From Spongilla lacustris (lineage: Eukaryota; Porifera; Demospongiae; Spongillida; Spongillidae), in NCBI GenBank assembly GCA_949361645.1, contig OX442437.1:1251075-1315074 (forward strand): a stretch of DNA of 64,000 nt, given 5' to 3'. Of the stretch, positions 26,439-38,954 are shown piece by piece. The notes under the pieces were generated by a model. The model saw only the letters and a list, made by a program, of their open reading frames with translations. It had not been told where the DNA came from and ran no database searches. The first letter of the stretch is position 1; the number at the start of each line of letters is the position of its first letter. Position numbers and translations under genes: made by a program.

Positions 26439-27142
26439 GTAAATTGTAAACAATTAAATCAGTAATTAGATGTTGTCATATTAATGGTACAAATATCAAT
26501 GAATGATTTCCAAACGGAGGACTTGTATACATTCACCATTACAATCCCTTCCACCAGTGGCAAGCATACTAATAGCTTTGAATTTATCTGCTGAGTACCT
26601 GTTGGTATCAGATATAAAACTGCACAAAGTAAAAGTCCCAAGACCATATGCCTTGTTATAATCCTACGCAAAACATTCCCTATCCAGTGTAGTGGCACTG
26701 CAATGATGCATATTAATTTTTAAAAGTATACATTAAAATCATGATGCATTGACGTTCTCATATATTTGTTTCTCATGTATTTTTATGCAGGGATTAATAA
26801 ACAAGTGCACTGAAAGTGCAGAATAGAAGATAGATACATATCGTTTAGTAAATAAATTCTAATACATGGATAAGGAATTTTATATTTATTGGTGACATTT
26901 GCAATAGTATATTCTGGGACTTTTTTTGGATGCAGTAAGGTTATAAGGGCGGGGGGGGGGGGGGGGGGGGGCATGGAGGAGGTCAGTCAAAATTGGCATA
27001 TCATATTTCATACATTGATATGAACATTGCAGCACCATGTTTGTATCAATAGAAGCCCATTACTAGCTTGTATGTATGATAATTTAGAATTATATGGGTA
27101 CATTTCTAGCATTTTGCAATGATTTGTGCTTTAATTTGCAGG
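26439..27142. other. AT-rich stretch with one G run
   Basis: Holds the trace of a fourth EGF module near 26500 and a 21-bp G run (26951-26971). No other feature is seen. Confidence 0.4.
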
Positions 27143-28527
27143 TGTGCTCCTAAACACTTTGTTTAAGTCGTTTAGGTCCTAAACTGTAGGTCCTAAACCA
27201 AGCCATGCCTATACCCGGTATATGCATGTGCGCGTTCACACGACAATACGACATGTTTTATTGTACGGCGGTAACCCTAGCTAGCAATTTAAGCCTGGTC
27301 CGCTCTTCTCTCGTTTCCAGGCCCTAATGCAGCATCATGCACTCTGCATGAATCACTTTCCAACAGTCCCGAGTGCAACGATCTAACTCATTAGAGGTCG
27401 GCAATGACATGTTGGTGAGTGTCTGATCGTTTAGTTTACTCCATATTTAGATTGAGTACATAGGCGCGATTATTCTAAACACGTTAAAACTCTTCAGGTG
27501 CCAGATGTGTATAATTATGTTCATGCACATATACATTGTACAATTTATACGTATTGGATAATGTTTGCATGTCACTCAAGTACTGTACTTGTATATGATT
27601 TACTCCACAAACTGACTACTTATAGGCATGTACGTTATAGTTTCTCCCACATCAAAAATGTGCACAGCTAGCATATGACCGCGGTAATAGTTGATGTGGT
27701 GTAGGAAGGAGTAGTACTTCTTCCTATAGTTACTTTATGTAGCATACTTCTCCTCCACCTCTATAACTCATTGCGCCCATATTCTAGAACAGAATTGGAG
27801 TTATTGTTGTACATCCATTTACGTGTATGTGCGTGCTATCACGAACAATATATAAATATGCCTGCCCTTGGCACTGTCACGCAAAAATTGATCCGGGTAA
27901 AAAGTGATCCGGCCGGATCACTTTTAGTTGCAATAATTGATCCGGCCGGGTCACTTTTGGCTGCAAAATGTGATCCGCCTCTGGCTCTGCAAAAAGTGGT
28001 CCGCGGGTACAAATTCTCATCGATACCAGTTTGCTTTGATGATTGTATTCCATTAATAACATACTAATGGACCGGGCTCCATTTCACCAGTTGTTGTTCA
28101 CATCTGTATAAAACGTATACACATGCATGTGTAGAGACAAATCCATTGTGTACTGATCCTGACGGATAACGGCATGCGTGCATGTATGTGTGATGAAAAA
28201 ACATCCTTTTTCTGCCAATACATTAACACAAGACAGGTCCATAACATTTAGTGCATGCGTGGCCCGCCGCGGATCACTTTTGCTGCCAAAACTGATCCGG
28301 ACCAGGTTATTATTTACGTATATATATATTGTATGCACATGTATGTTATAAGGTATACGCCCGGATCACTTTTTGCAGCGAAAACTGATTCGGGTAATAT
28401 ACGTATGAATGTACGTATAAGGTACACCCGGATCACTTTTTGCAGCCAAAACTGATCCGAGTAATCATTCATTATAGACTGACTATAGGATACTTGTTAG
28501 GCGGGTGTTTATAAAACTGGTGCTCAG

Positions 28528-28712
28528 AGGGGGACAATATAACCTAGGTTATAGTGTCCGGGTGGGGGGACGGTTTCACCAGGGGGGGGGGGGGGGGGGG
28601 GGGGGTGCTAGGGTATATTGTCCGTAGGGGACAATAAAGCCTAGGCTATATTCTCCGGGGGACATTATACCCTAGGCTATATTGTCCGGGGGGACAATAT
28701 AAGGGGGTACAA
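28528..28712. repeat. GGGGGAC / CCTAGG cassette array (C), one-sided
   Basis: Repeats of GTCCGGGGGGACAATATA and ACCTAGGTTATA words with a 24-bp G run (28582-28605). It has the same layout as the right ends of elements A and B, but only one orientation is present and no partner end is found nearby. It may be a solo end or a remnant of an excised element. Confidence 0.7.
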
Positions 28713-30189
28713 TCTTACATGCATTTCTATACATATGTACGTATATTACCCGGATCAGTTTTAATCTGGCTGCGAAAAGTGATCCGGGCGTAGTACCTTA
28801 CATGTACATGCATGCAAGCAAGCATTCATATACGTATATTATACCCCGGATCAGTTTTGGCTGCTAGAGGTGATCTGGGTGTACCTTATACATCATGCAT
28901 TCGATATACATAATTATATAACCCGGATCAGTTTTTGGCTGCAAAAAGTGATCCGGGCGTACCTGCATGCTTATACCTATAGCTATATACATTGTGTACA
29001 TATACATTCATACGTAAATTGCCCAGCCCGGATCAGTTTTGGCAGCAAAAGGTGATCCGCGGGCCATGCACTAAATGTATATGGACCTGTCTTGTGTTTA
29101 TGTATTGGCAGAAAAAGGATGTTTTTTTTTCATCATGCATTCATGCATGATGCCGTTATCCTTCATGCAGGATCAATACGCGCAATGGCTTTGTCGACGA
29201 TTCGACGTCCCTATTGTCTATTTGCATCCAAACTGTGAACAGGTGTGCACACTTTACTGCATAACTTCCTCATTGTCTTACACAACTAAGGAAGATCACT
29301 TTAAATCAAAGTTTTTATTTAACATACCCAAAAGTGGTTTTGATATATGGCTTTAATATTGTTTGAAATTATTAAGTCCTTATGGTGATTTGAGGGCTTC
29401 ATGTAAGAGTTGTTTGTGAAGAATTTCTACCAGAAAACCAGACTTAACTCTCCTTGTATGTAATTACCAGATGGAATGTAATTTTCAAAGTTCAAGTTAA
29501 CAATTGCATTACTCTATCACCTGACAACATTGGTAATATGTGGTTTTAATTTATAGTTTATTTATGACTAACTTAATTAGGCTTAAGTAAAGTGTGAACA
29601 CACGTTCACACTTTACTTTTATTGGCACTTTAAATTGAATTTTGCATCAGGGGAACATGATATAAAATAGTCAATCACAATGATGATAGAGGGCATTAAG
29701 GTCTATGTACCTCATCTTGGATCATCTTAATTAGATTAGTGTATACAAAACACTGATGCTTTTTAGGTGCAGTGTGCACACCTGTGCACACTGTACCATG
29801 CACCATGTTGTGTGGTACAGGATAATTGCTGACAATTTTTATTTTGACATTTGTATCAGTGGTTATTGTTGTCAATCATTATGTAAGGAAACACTATGTA
29901 ATAGGAGAAAATTGCATAAGCCAAAATGCACTTAGTGTTGCTACTTGCTAATCATTTGCCGCAGATTCAACACTCTGCAAAGCTGTCTGCGGCCTCCTCT
30001 TATTTGCAGGTACATGTACAAAACCTTTAAAGTGAAATATCAGACTGATTCAGACACGTAAGCTTTGAAGCAGGGCACAGGTACAGACTCGTACAGTCCT
30101 TCCTTCTGACTTCCCAGGTTCACTAGCCAAAGGGGATTGGGCCAAACCTCCATCATGTCATTCTACATGTATTACGCATCCTGCTGTGG

Positions 30190-30760
30190 CTACTGTCCCA
30201 TATGACTAGTTCATGCTCGACATCTGCTTCAGCTTGAATCACCCATGTAGCCCCCCTGGCTTTAAATTCCTCACGGCCTCCTTCTCATCTGAGTCTAGGC
30301 ACTCTTCTTCACTGGCTTCATTAGAAACTACATATATATGCTCTGTTCAACTACCCTACCTACATGTCTTGTCCATTCTCACTAGTCTGGCACATCGTCA
30401 CTGGGGACTCACTGTAAATCCATTGCCACCCCTCGTTTGTCCGTGTCTGCTAGTATCACCGCTGCCTTGTTGTGATTGTATACTCACACCTATACGTGTA
30501 AAGACATTATAAAAAGCCATAGCTATATCCCTATTTCGAAACACTTCCTGTAATACCAGCTGTCTGCTGAAAATTCTGCATTGATTTCTTTTAACGTCCT
30601 AGAAGCTCATTGACAAGGTCTGAGTTTTACAACGCTCAAAATTAAGCCTGAAGGTCCTGGCTCCTCCTCTATAGGTACAAAAGGGTTCTGGATCCGATGC
30701 TCTATGGTTTCAAGTGCATGGATCCCCAATGCCTTCATTGATTGGTATTGTTTAAAAAGT
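30190..30760 (-). pseudogene. Unrecognised decayed coding region inside element E
   Basis: The minus strand reads QYQSMKALGIHALETIEHRI and PFVPIEEEPGPSGLIL, then a stop and NAEFSADSWYYRKC at 30540-30760, and SNEASEEECLDSDEKEAV at about 30230-30330. The composition looks like protein but stops interrupt it. No family is recognised. Being inside element E it may derive from that element's own gene. Confidence 0.35.
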
Positions 30761-31481
30761 AACCTAGCATAAACGCATGTAGTACTGCGCGTGCGCGAGA
30801 TGATTTTGAACCAACTTTGCGATTAGTAAATTAAATAACCTGTTATTGTATTATTATTTTTATCATTGTCCACTCATCCACAAGTCTTTTTGTGCATAAT
30901 ATGTCAAAATCTACAACACTGCTCATCTGTATCAAATAGTGCAGAGCTAAAAGTGCACTGTGAACACCTGTGCACACTGTGCGTACAGTGTGCACAGGTG
31001 TTCAAACGGGCGCAAATAGACACTATGTATACGTTTTATACTGAAGTGAACAACAAGTGGTGAAATGGAGCCCGGCCCATTAGTATATTATTAATAGTAT
31101 AAAATCATCAAAGCAAACTGGTATCTATGAGAATTTGTACCCGCGGATCACGTTTTGCAGAGCCAGAGGCGGATCACATTTTGCAGCCAAAAGTGATCCG
31201 GCCGGATCAATTATTGCAACTAATTATAATAAATTAAAGTGATCCGGCCGGATCACTTTTTACCTGGATCAATTTTTGCGTAACAGCACCCAAGGGATTA
31301 AGAGTACACTACTTGTGGAACCATGCCCACAGATAGAGTTATCAGACTAGCTCCCACACTGTCAGCAGGGGATCCACCAGCCAGTGGAGATGCCAGCCAT
31401 GCAACCCTCACACTTCAAATGGAGTCTTCAAATATTACGCAGACAAATGTTGTTACACGCACACTTACACACGCCGGCATG

Positions 31482-31730
<249 letters not shown>

Positions 31731-32559
31731 CACAGACACCACAGACCCACCTCTGTGCACTACGCGTTCATGCACACCTCTTCATTCAAATGCAATATGT
31801 TGGCAGCCACCATAGACGTGAGCGCATGCACTGAAGTGACACTGATAGGCCTACAAACACTCTTAAAATCCTTTGGGTGCCAAGGGCAGGCATATTTATA
31901 TCGTCCGTGATAAATTCAGGATGTGCAGCGATTACTCCATTCTGTTCTAGAAGATGGGCGCAATGAGTTAAGGAGGAGGAGGAGAAGTATGCTACATAAA
32001 CTAACTATAGGATCCTTCCTACACCGCATCAACTGTTACCAAAGTCATATGCTAGATGTGCACATTTTTGATGTGGGAGAAACTATAACGTAAGTAGTCG
32101 CGGTTTGTGCATGAGTAAATCATATACAAGCACAGCCGGCATGCAAACATATCCAGTACGTATAAATTGTACGACGTATACATGTATACATGCGCCTGGT
32201 ACGTACCATGCATGAACATATTATACACATCTGGCACCTGCGAAGTGTTTAGAATACTCGCGCCCATGTACTCAATCTAAATATGGAGTATACTAAACGA
32301 TCAGACACTCACCAACATGTCATTGCCGACCTCCAATGAGTTAGATCGTTGCACTCGGGACTGTTGGAAAGTGATTCAGACGCGCACCACATGATGCATT
32401 AGGGCCTGGAAATGAGAGAAGAGAGGACATAAATTGCTAGGGTTACCGTACAAAAAAACATGTCGTATTGTCATGTGAACGCGCCCATATATGGGCATAG
32501 CTTGGTTTAGGACCGACCTAAACAAAGGTTTAGGACCTAAACACTGCTAATTTTGTCAC

Positions 32560-33205
32560 TCAGAAATTTCCGGATGTTGTTGTGACAGTCATTATCTCGC
32601 GCGTGCATATATATAAGTTGATGTATGCACTTGTTGAAATTTGTGTTTTTCTATTTATTTAATTATATATTTTGGGGTTTTGCTGCCTTCAATATATTCA
32701 GAAGAGTACATGGGGTAAGTACGGTATATTGTACTTGCATGCCATCAAGCATGCATGCATGCATGCAAATTTGTAACAGCTATAGACTCTTGTAAGTTCA
32801 TCTCTATTATACAATCTACGCACTATTTGTGACTGACGTTCTGCGATGAATCATTTTTGGTTGCCTACATTTTAAAATGAACGTCAGGGTAGGTGTCTTT
32901 AATTTGTAAATCCGCAGTAAAAGTACATGCATGTAAGTGTGAAGGCTGACGGACACTGAGCTCATGCAGTGCCCACTCCAAGCCTGAACGTATTCAAGTG
33001 TTGCATTGGTTGTTGCATGCATGGACCGTTTCATGCAGTGCACTTGTCTCGTGTTGTTTAGCCCCTGTATATATAAGCGGGCATATATATAACGTTTTTA
33101 AAGTGTGAAATAAGATCGGTTCATCAATAGTTAATACCGTGATTTTTGCTGGGGTTAGTCACCGTTATATAGTGTATTGCGAGTGCGAGCCGTGCATGAC
33201 ATATA
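32560..33205 (+). repeat. Probable 5' LTR of a Gypsy element
   Basis: The segment lies directly 5' of a primer-binding-site-like sequence and gag. It contains TATATATAAGCGGGC at about 33068-33082, a plausible LTR TATA box, and ends near a CA-rich border at 33200. Its left edge (around TGTTGTGACAGTC at 32577) is uncertain because foldback F abuts it and no second LTR is found. Confidence 0.5.
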
Positions 33206-33222
33206 TGGTGGCAGCGGTGGGA
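33206..33222 (+). other. Gypsy primer-binding site
   Basis: TGGTGGCAGCGGTGGGA immediately follows the LTR end and precedes gag, as in many metazoan Gypsy elements. It would pair with the 3' end of a tRNA to prime minus-strand synthesis. The tRNA was not identified. Confidence 0.55.
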
Positions 33223-33249
33223 TTTGATCGCTAGTTAGTTGTCTAGCAA

Positions 33250-34980
33250 TTGCAAGTCCGCGCGGTTACTCGTCGCATGACTTTGCGATCGGGTAGGGGA
33301 TACAGAGATATACAGAGCGAGTCACCTATCGTTAGGGTAACGGCAACATCCAGCGGTGCAATGGAAGAGGTACAGAGGTTGCTCCAGCAGTTGGCGGCAG
33401 ATCGAGTCCAACGGGAACGGGAGTTTGACGAGCAAAGGAAATGGCGCGAAGAAGAGCATGCAGGTGCAACAAGGAAAAGATCGCGAGCAGCACGATGAGG
33501 AGACCAGGGCGTACCTCGACTTAATTGCCAAGTTAGCAGAGACGCGGAAGGCGGATTCCACAAAACCCGCAGGTTTGCCGGAGCGTGAAGTTAGTACCAC
33601 TTGGAGCGGAAGACGACATAGAAGCGTATATCTCGTCACATTCGAGCGTATATTGACGGCTCACGGCATTGATGAGAATCGCTGGGCACATTTCCTCGCT
33701 CCTCCGTCAGTTGACAGGGAAAGCGCAACTGGCATTTGCGGCACTTCCTAAAGCCACAAGTTCAGATGACTACGAAGCGGCGATCTTGGCGCGTTACGGA
33801 ATCAACGAGGACGCATATCGAGTGAGGTTCCGAGGCTTGGTACGAAGGGAAGGTGAAACGAACAAAGAGCTAGACGGCTACCATGCAGGTTGATGGATTT
33901 GTTGCAGAAGTGGATGAAGGAACACCAAACTGTGGAAAAGATCCAGCAAGTGGTCGGGAAGCCGAAGATCGACCTGTATAGAAGCGGGAGAGTTAGTCGA
34001 TGAGTACGAGCAAATCCGACGGAAGGAACCGCCACTGAATAGCCGAGGCAGCAGCCAAAACCCCCAAGTCAGATGGTGCATGCTATAGATGCATGGAAGA
34101 TAACAGTTGTACCGCGGGCGTATTGCTGACGTATACATCAGTGTGGTCAACTACCGGTAAGGTTTTGAGCTTATCGATAATTATCGGTAAGTATAAATAC
34201 CTCTTGTCAATTATTTACTGAAATTTCTCTTCGACTTACCGATAAGCTTTCTTACTGAATGGTAATGATTACCGCTAAGGAAGAGGGCGTGTCCAAAGGC
34301 GATGAGTCAGTCCCATCTTTTCTAACATGCACATCTACTACTGCATTCTCCAAGCTTCTTACAACCAACTGTCATATATACATTCCTTGCGTTGACGTCA
34401 CTGTGAATATATCGTTTTCTACATATACGTACGAGCGAAAATTCCCTCCAAGTAATTATTCATAACAATAATTCGGTTAGTTTTGACCACTATCGTAAAT
34501 AATAAGTACATGCAACAATCAATAAGAAGCTGACTGGTACCGATAATATTCAGTAAGAAATTATCTCTTAATTACTGAATGGTAATGAATAAGAAAGTGT
34601 CTTACCGGTTGCTTAACGGTATCGGATAACTGGTAAGCGGTATAAGGACAAAGCTTATCGGTAGTTGACCCTACAGGGCCGGACTTACTGAAAGCGTATG
34701 CCGGAAGAATCCACGACATGCAGGAAGAAAGTGTAGGACCCAGATGCTACCAGTGTAGGAAAGTAGGCCGCATTTCTCGTATAATTGTCCATGCAGAACG
34801 AAGGGCACTTCTTTGGCGAGAGGAAGCCGAGCAGTGGAGTTAAAGAGAAAGATAACAGTATTTGTCTCAGCTAGAAGGAACGGTAGAACCGTAGAAGGAC
34901 AGAAAACCAAGGTCTTTCTCGATACCGGATACTCCAGGACAATGGTCTCCAATCGCTTGGTTCCTCTTGAGAACTACTAG
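33250..34980 (+). pseudogene. Ty3/Gypsy gag and protease remnant, interrupted by a MITE
   Basis: Gag starts with a coiled-coil-like region (MEEVQRLLQQLAADRVQRER near 33361). It continues with a SCAN-like capsid segment: DDIEAY, VTFERILTAHGI with RWAHFLAP, RQLTGKAQLAFAAL, DYEAAILARYGI and YRVRFRGL (33600-33840). At least three frameshifts separate these pieces. A 526-bp MITE sits at 34145-34670. Beyond it come a CCHC-like knuckle (CYQCRKVG..., about 34746) and an aspartic-protease active site (VFLDTGYSRTMVSN, about 34911-34950) in which DTG is kept. Reverse transcriptase, RNase H and integrase are missing. SCAN-like gags of this kind are common in invertebrate Gypsy elements. It is clearly inactive. 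Confidence 0.8.
34145..34670. mobile_element. MITE inserted in the Gypsy gag-protease region
   Basis: The inverted ends GGTCAACTACCGGTAA (34145) and the complement of GGTCAACTACCGATAA (ending 34670) bound 526 bp. Inside are repeated words TTACTGAATGGTAATGA and CTTACCGATAAGC, so the subterminal part is again an array of short words. The flanking gag sequence continues on both sides. Confidence 0.8.
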
Positions 34981-35239
34981 GAGGGTATAGTATACATTGT
35001 GCGCACGGGGATATATTAATTTCTATACCCTTTGGCCAAAGTGAAAATAGGTGTGATAGAAACTCATTGTGGAAGCAGCGGTGGCGGAGAACCCCGCAGT
35101 TCCAGTGTTGTAGGGACAGATGTCCCTGCATGCATTGTTCCAGTTGCTTGGGTAGGCATCCGGAGGAGACGTGTCCACAAGACGTCCATTATATAATTAA
35201 TTATTCATAAGTTAATTTATTCATAACTGGTCGGGCCGA

Positions 35240-35240
<1 letters not shown>

Positions 35241-35274
<34 letters not shown>
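35241..35274. repeat. Poly(G) tract, 34 bp
   Basis: An uninterrupted run of 34 G, preceded by CGGGCCGAC and followed by a short CCCC-containing stretch. Confidence 0.9.
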
Positions 35275-35275
<1 letters not shown>

Positions 35276-35621
35276 CTTTAAACCCCTTTAGACCCCACCC
35301 TGGATCCGCCACTGAGAGTGGTGTACCCAGACGGAGACCAAAAGCTATCCTGGTTGTGTGATCATCCATTCGCAGGCCTATATAGGGAAGAGACGGGGAG
35401 GGCATGCAACCAGGCCCCAGACTCTTTAGTGGCTGCTGCTAGTAACCTGGCATGAGATCTGCAGTCAGAGGCACCCTGTAGGTCCTCTAGGAGCTGATCA
35501 TTATGTCTCTCAGTTCCACGTGACGGAGGTCCCAAGCCTTTTGTCTGGAAGATGAAGGAGAGACAGGAGGTGGATAGTTGTGACCCTCTCTCCACTGAAT
35601 AACAACAGCTAAGTATGGACA

Positions 35622-35790
35622 GTTTCCGCGAAAATGTCACCCATTTATAACATTATATTGTTTCTTGTTTGAATCGCTATATCTTCCGAACGCTAAACGC
35701 TATCGACTTCCTATTTTCAACAGTTCATACTATACACCATTTCTCTACGGTAAATTACATTTTGGAGTCTTGCACTTGCTCCTATCACGC
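35622..35790. mobile_element. Half copy of the 24.4-kb palindromic element
   Basis: Matches the right half of 24405-24892 closely: TTCCGCGAAAA, TTATAACATTAT, then GAATCGCTATATCTTCCGAA, CGACTTCCTATTTTCAACAG and GGAGTCTTGCACTTGCTCC. It ends abruptly at 35790, where the CCATGG cassette array of element D begins, suggesting truncation by that insertion. Confidence 0.8.
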
Positions 35791-36625
35791 CGTAAATGGT
35801 CCGGGCTACAACCGGTCCAACCGGACCGTCCATGGTGCTACAGACGGTCCTCCCCCGGACCATCCATGGTCACCACCCATGGTCTCCCTCTGCTACATAT
35901 ACATATGGTCCCCCTTAATATGTCAAACTTTTCGAGCCGACCATAAAACGTAAGATTCAGAAAATGACTTACGGTACGAATTAAGTTAAGAAACATATCC
36001 GTGCCATATTTATCGAGGCAGAGCATGCACTGAGCTGTTTTTAAAATGAGTGGTGAGTATAAATTCGATGACATACAACTCTTCATGCGTGCACAGATTT
36101 CCTTCGTTACGCTCAATGTTCTAAAACTTCCAAGCGCAGTATCGGACGGAGTTGGAGAGATACCATTTGCAACGACATGCATCAAGCTTAACTTAAGATA
36201 ATTAATCAATTTACAGCTAACCATTTTGAGACAGTTACATGTATGTAACGTGTATGTGTACTGTGTCAATCTGCTGACAGTATTGTGCAGTACTGATTCG
36301 ATCGTATGTATAGTGGTAGGGGTGGCTCCCCCCGCCAAAAATAGTTCACTAATTATGCAGCATACAATTAGTATACGATAGCTAGCTTCGCGCATCATTT
36401 ATGCGCTGCGCATGCAAGATATAAGTTTAGATCGCTAAAAATGCCCCCTCCCCCTCCATCATCAATCTAATCGGGGGGCGGACCATCTGTGGCAGAGGGA
36501 GACCATCTATGGCACCATGGATGGTCCTAGGGGGACCGTTCACAGCGCCACGGATGACGGATGGTCCGGGGGGACCATCTGCAGTTGCCATGGATGGTCC
36601 GGGGGAACCAATTATTGGGGGGCCT
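35791..36625. mobile_element. Element D with GGTCC/CCATGG cassette ends
   Basis: The left array (about 35797-35925) and right array (about 36470-36625) are reverse complements of each other in order and content: GGTCC-CCCC-GGACCATCCATGGT, then ATGGTCTCCCTCTGC and ATGGTCC. The palindromes CCATGG and GGTCC/GGACC alternate as in elements A and B, with different words. The 540-bp interior is AT-rich and contains no recognised gene. Exact termini are not fixed. Confidence 0.7.
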
Positions 36626-36794
36626 CGCGCTTTGCGGAGGGTCTGGAGACATTGCCATACCAAATCGGTTCTGATTACTTCCAACGTATGTTATTAAGGT
36701 TACCTTACGTTACGAGGAATGCAATTTTGTTACGGCACACGTGTACGATAGAAAGACGTACTGCGGCACATGTGGCTAGAGAACTAGGTTATGC

Positions 36795-36960
36795 AAACCT
36801 TACAACTGATAGTTGATTTTGTGAGCGGACGAGATGTTTTCGCCATCCTACGGCTACCCACTGCCACTGGTTGCGGAAAAGGTCTGTGCTATGGCCCATG
36901 GGTGCTTGCCTGGGATCCTCGACAGGATTGCTTTCGCGTCCGATCGTACAGCTCAGTGAG
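36795..36960 (+). pseudogene. RecQ-like helicase motif I fragment
   Basis: The plus strand reads DFVSGRDVFAIL, then RLPTATGCGKGLCYGPW. F-x-SGRDVFA-x-LPT-x-x-GCGK-x-LCY is the Walker A (motif I) region of RecQ-type DNA helicases, with an insertion of two residues (RL) and an extra TATGC segment that departs from LPTGxGKS. Only about 45 residues are recognisable. RecQ-like helicase genes are often repeated in invertebrate genomes, some linked to transposons. Confidence 0.45.
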
Positions 36961-37360
36961 CTATACTTAAGTCTTGGCTAGTCACAAAGTCAGCCATCTT
37001 GAACGCCTGTTGTCCGTAACATAATTGCATGCATAAGATCATTGATGTATTTTCATTTCATTGATGATACAATTTATGTGTATAGCTGAAATGTTTTGAA
37101 ACTGATCAGTGAAGTGCATGTTATGGTGAAGTAGCCCAATATAATAGTAACAGTTGCATGAAGAAAATATACATCCAAAAAGAGTAGAAGATCAGTAAAT
37201 TATATTTTTATTTCATCATAAAGTGCACATCATAGCATAGTTCAATTCAAATTTCTTGCCACGGATCAGTGAAAAGTTCGGTGCAGTTAGCCCCGATATA
37301 GTTTTGTAATTTGATCACAATTGCTTCTTTTTTTTTTTTAAATTTTCATATGCAGAAACC

Positions 37361-37677
37361 ATCAATCAAGGGGGGCAGCAGGAGGAGCAGTTGGAGGAGC
37401 ATTTGGAGGCGCAGCAGCAGGAGCAGCCATTGGAGCTGGCATAGGAGCCGCCGTTGGCAGCATTGTCCCTGTGGCTGGAACTATCATCGGAGGTGTCATT
37501 GGAGGACTCATTGGTGGTGGTACAGGAGCAGCCTTAGCTGGTGTAGCTGGAGCAACTGCTGGTGGTATAATAGGACGCCAGCAAGACCAACGCAATGAAA
37601 ATTATGGAGCAGCTGCTGGTGCAGGTGTAATATATATAGGAAACCAGCAAAACAGACGCAATGAAAATAATGGATAG
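37361..37677 (+). CDS. Glycine-zipper protein, last exon
   Basis: After a pyrimidine tract and a cag acceptor near 37356 the frame runs open to a TAG at 37675-37677. It encodes about 95 Gly/Ala-rich residues: GGAVGGAFGGAAAGAAIGAG, then VPVAGTIIGGVIGGLIGGGT and GATAGGIIGRQQDQRNENYG, then GVIYIGNQQNRRNENNG. The small-residue heptad-like pattern is a glycine zipper that could span or coat membranes; the polar QQ-NR-NEN tail occurs twice. AATAAA at 37707-37712 is a plausible poly(A) signal. Upstream exons were not found, so the N-terminus and any signal peptide are unknown. The Pro-Ala-rich minus-strand frame over it is a shadow. Confidence 0.6.
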
Positions 37678-37706
37678 GACGCCAGCAAGACCAACGCTTT
37701 AAAGGC

Positions 37707-37712
37707 AATAAA
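37707..37712 (+). terminator. Polyadenylation signal AATAAA
   Basis: Lies 30 bp after the stop codon of the glycine-zipper exon, the expected position for a short 3' UTR. Confidence 0.5.
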
Positions 37713-37924
37713 AGTTGAATATTTGCTAGCTCTATGTAAACATTCTTTTTATGATTAACCAAATGAATTAGTATAGTGCTGTGGCAGAATATAACTTCAT
37801 GAAACACCATTGCATGCAATTAATATATATTATTATTTACACATTTGTCTGCTGGGAGACCAGATGACGTACATTGTTGTATGAATCCAAAGAACCATGC
37901 CATGGCTTGTATCACTGTGTAAAA

Positions 37925-38095
37925 AGGGTTGTTATACTCGCCTGTATAACATTGTTATACAAGTAGTTATACAGTACTTGTTATACACATTGCGTATAAT
38001 TGTGTATAACTGTGTATAATAGCAGTGTGTGCTAATCAAAAAACCACAGTTGTTATACACATTTTGTATAACTGTGTATAACTATGCTAATTACA
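37925..38095. repeat. GTTATACA/TGTATAAC word array, left
   Basis: More than ten copies of GTTATAC or its complement GTATAAC spaced by 5-20 bp. The same word fills 45150-45360. The two arrays may be subterminal arrays of one large element or two related ones. Confidence 0.7.
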
Positions 38096-38510
38096 TTCTA
38101 CCGATCCGAGGGCGTAATTCGTTGCACATATGCACACAATATATACTAGCTATTTTTAATAATAGGCTACTAATTCTAAAAGATGCCTACGCGTTCCGAA
38201 GTTCCAAACAAAGAAATCGCAGAGGGATAGCGTATCTGGTTGGTCGGAGGTCTAAAATGTACGTTCACAAGTGCTTGAAAAAATAGAGCTCTAGCGACGA
38301 ATTGCGCACATTTGAACCTGAATCATCTATACAGTTCCAGTGATGACGTGTGCAGCCAAAAAGCCGCAAGCTTTTAAGTTGGTAGATGGAGTCACCACTG
38401 CAAGGTAAGCCAATGCTATACAGTATATTAAAATAATTTGTGGTTGTCTAATATGCATACTAGTACTAACCTTTTCTGATCTGATCGTAAGTAGTAGTCT
38501 AGAGGCTACA
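38096..38510. other. No recognised gene
   Basis: A short non-ATG open frame (38029-38286) has no known motif. Nothing else is seen. Confidence 0.4.
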
Positions 38511-38521
38511 TGTTGCGTGTG

Positions 38522-38522
<1 letters not shown>

Positions 38523-38582
<60 letters not shown>

Positions 38583-38650
38583 ATAGATATATGTGTAAGG
38601 TTTTTGTTTTTCAAATTGTGTGTGTGTGTGTGTGCGCGCGCGCGCGTATG
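38523..38650. repeat. (GT)n microsatellites
   Basis: GT repeats at about 38523-38580 and 38618-38646, the second grading into (GC)n. Confidence 0.92.
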
Positions 38651-38954
38651 TGTGCGTGTGTTTGTCAGTGTGAACATGTATGTGTGCATTTGGTTCATGA
38701 GTTCATTATATGCATGTATGTATTCATATGTATATGCGTGCATGTATACATGTGTACACAACATATGCATATTTTTGGGCCCTTCCATAATGACCTTGTC
38801 AGAGTCTCAGATCAAGGTGTTCATATTCTAGATCACTGGTTCTATATCAAGTATGCAGGATTTGTGCTTGACACATGACCAGATGGTTTAGTATTTAACG
38901 TCTCTACTCACCCTAACACCAACTCCATCACCTACTAAACACTCATCATGCACA

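Larger units (their letters stand above)
27874..31286. mobile_element. TIR element with GGATC/GATCC cassette arrays (element E)
   Basis: Inserted in the left inner arm of foldback F: the host reads cttggca before and caccc after, with CA on both sides as a possible 2-bp duplication. The TIRs start CTGTCACGCAAAAATTGATC on the left and CTGTTACGCAAAAATTGATC on the complement of the right end, and homology continues for about 240 bp (GGCCGGATCACTTTT, CATTAATA, GGGCTCCATTTCACC). Many copies of a cassette GGATCACTTTTGCAGC-N-AAAACTGATCC fill 27885-29060 and 31140-31280. It also holds an inverted pair (about 28141-28280 and 29040-29180) and a separate CCTAGG array (28528-28712). Confidence 0.82.
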
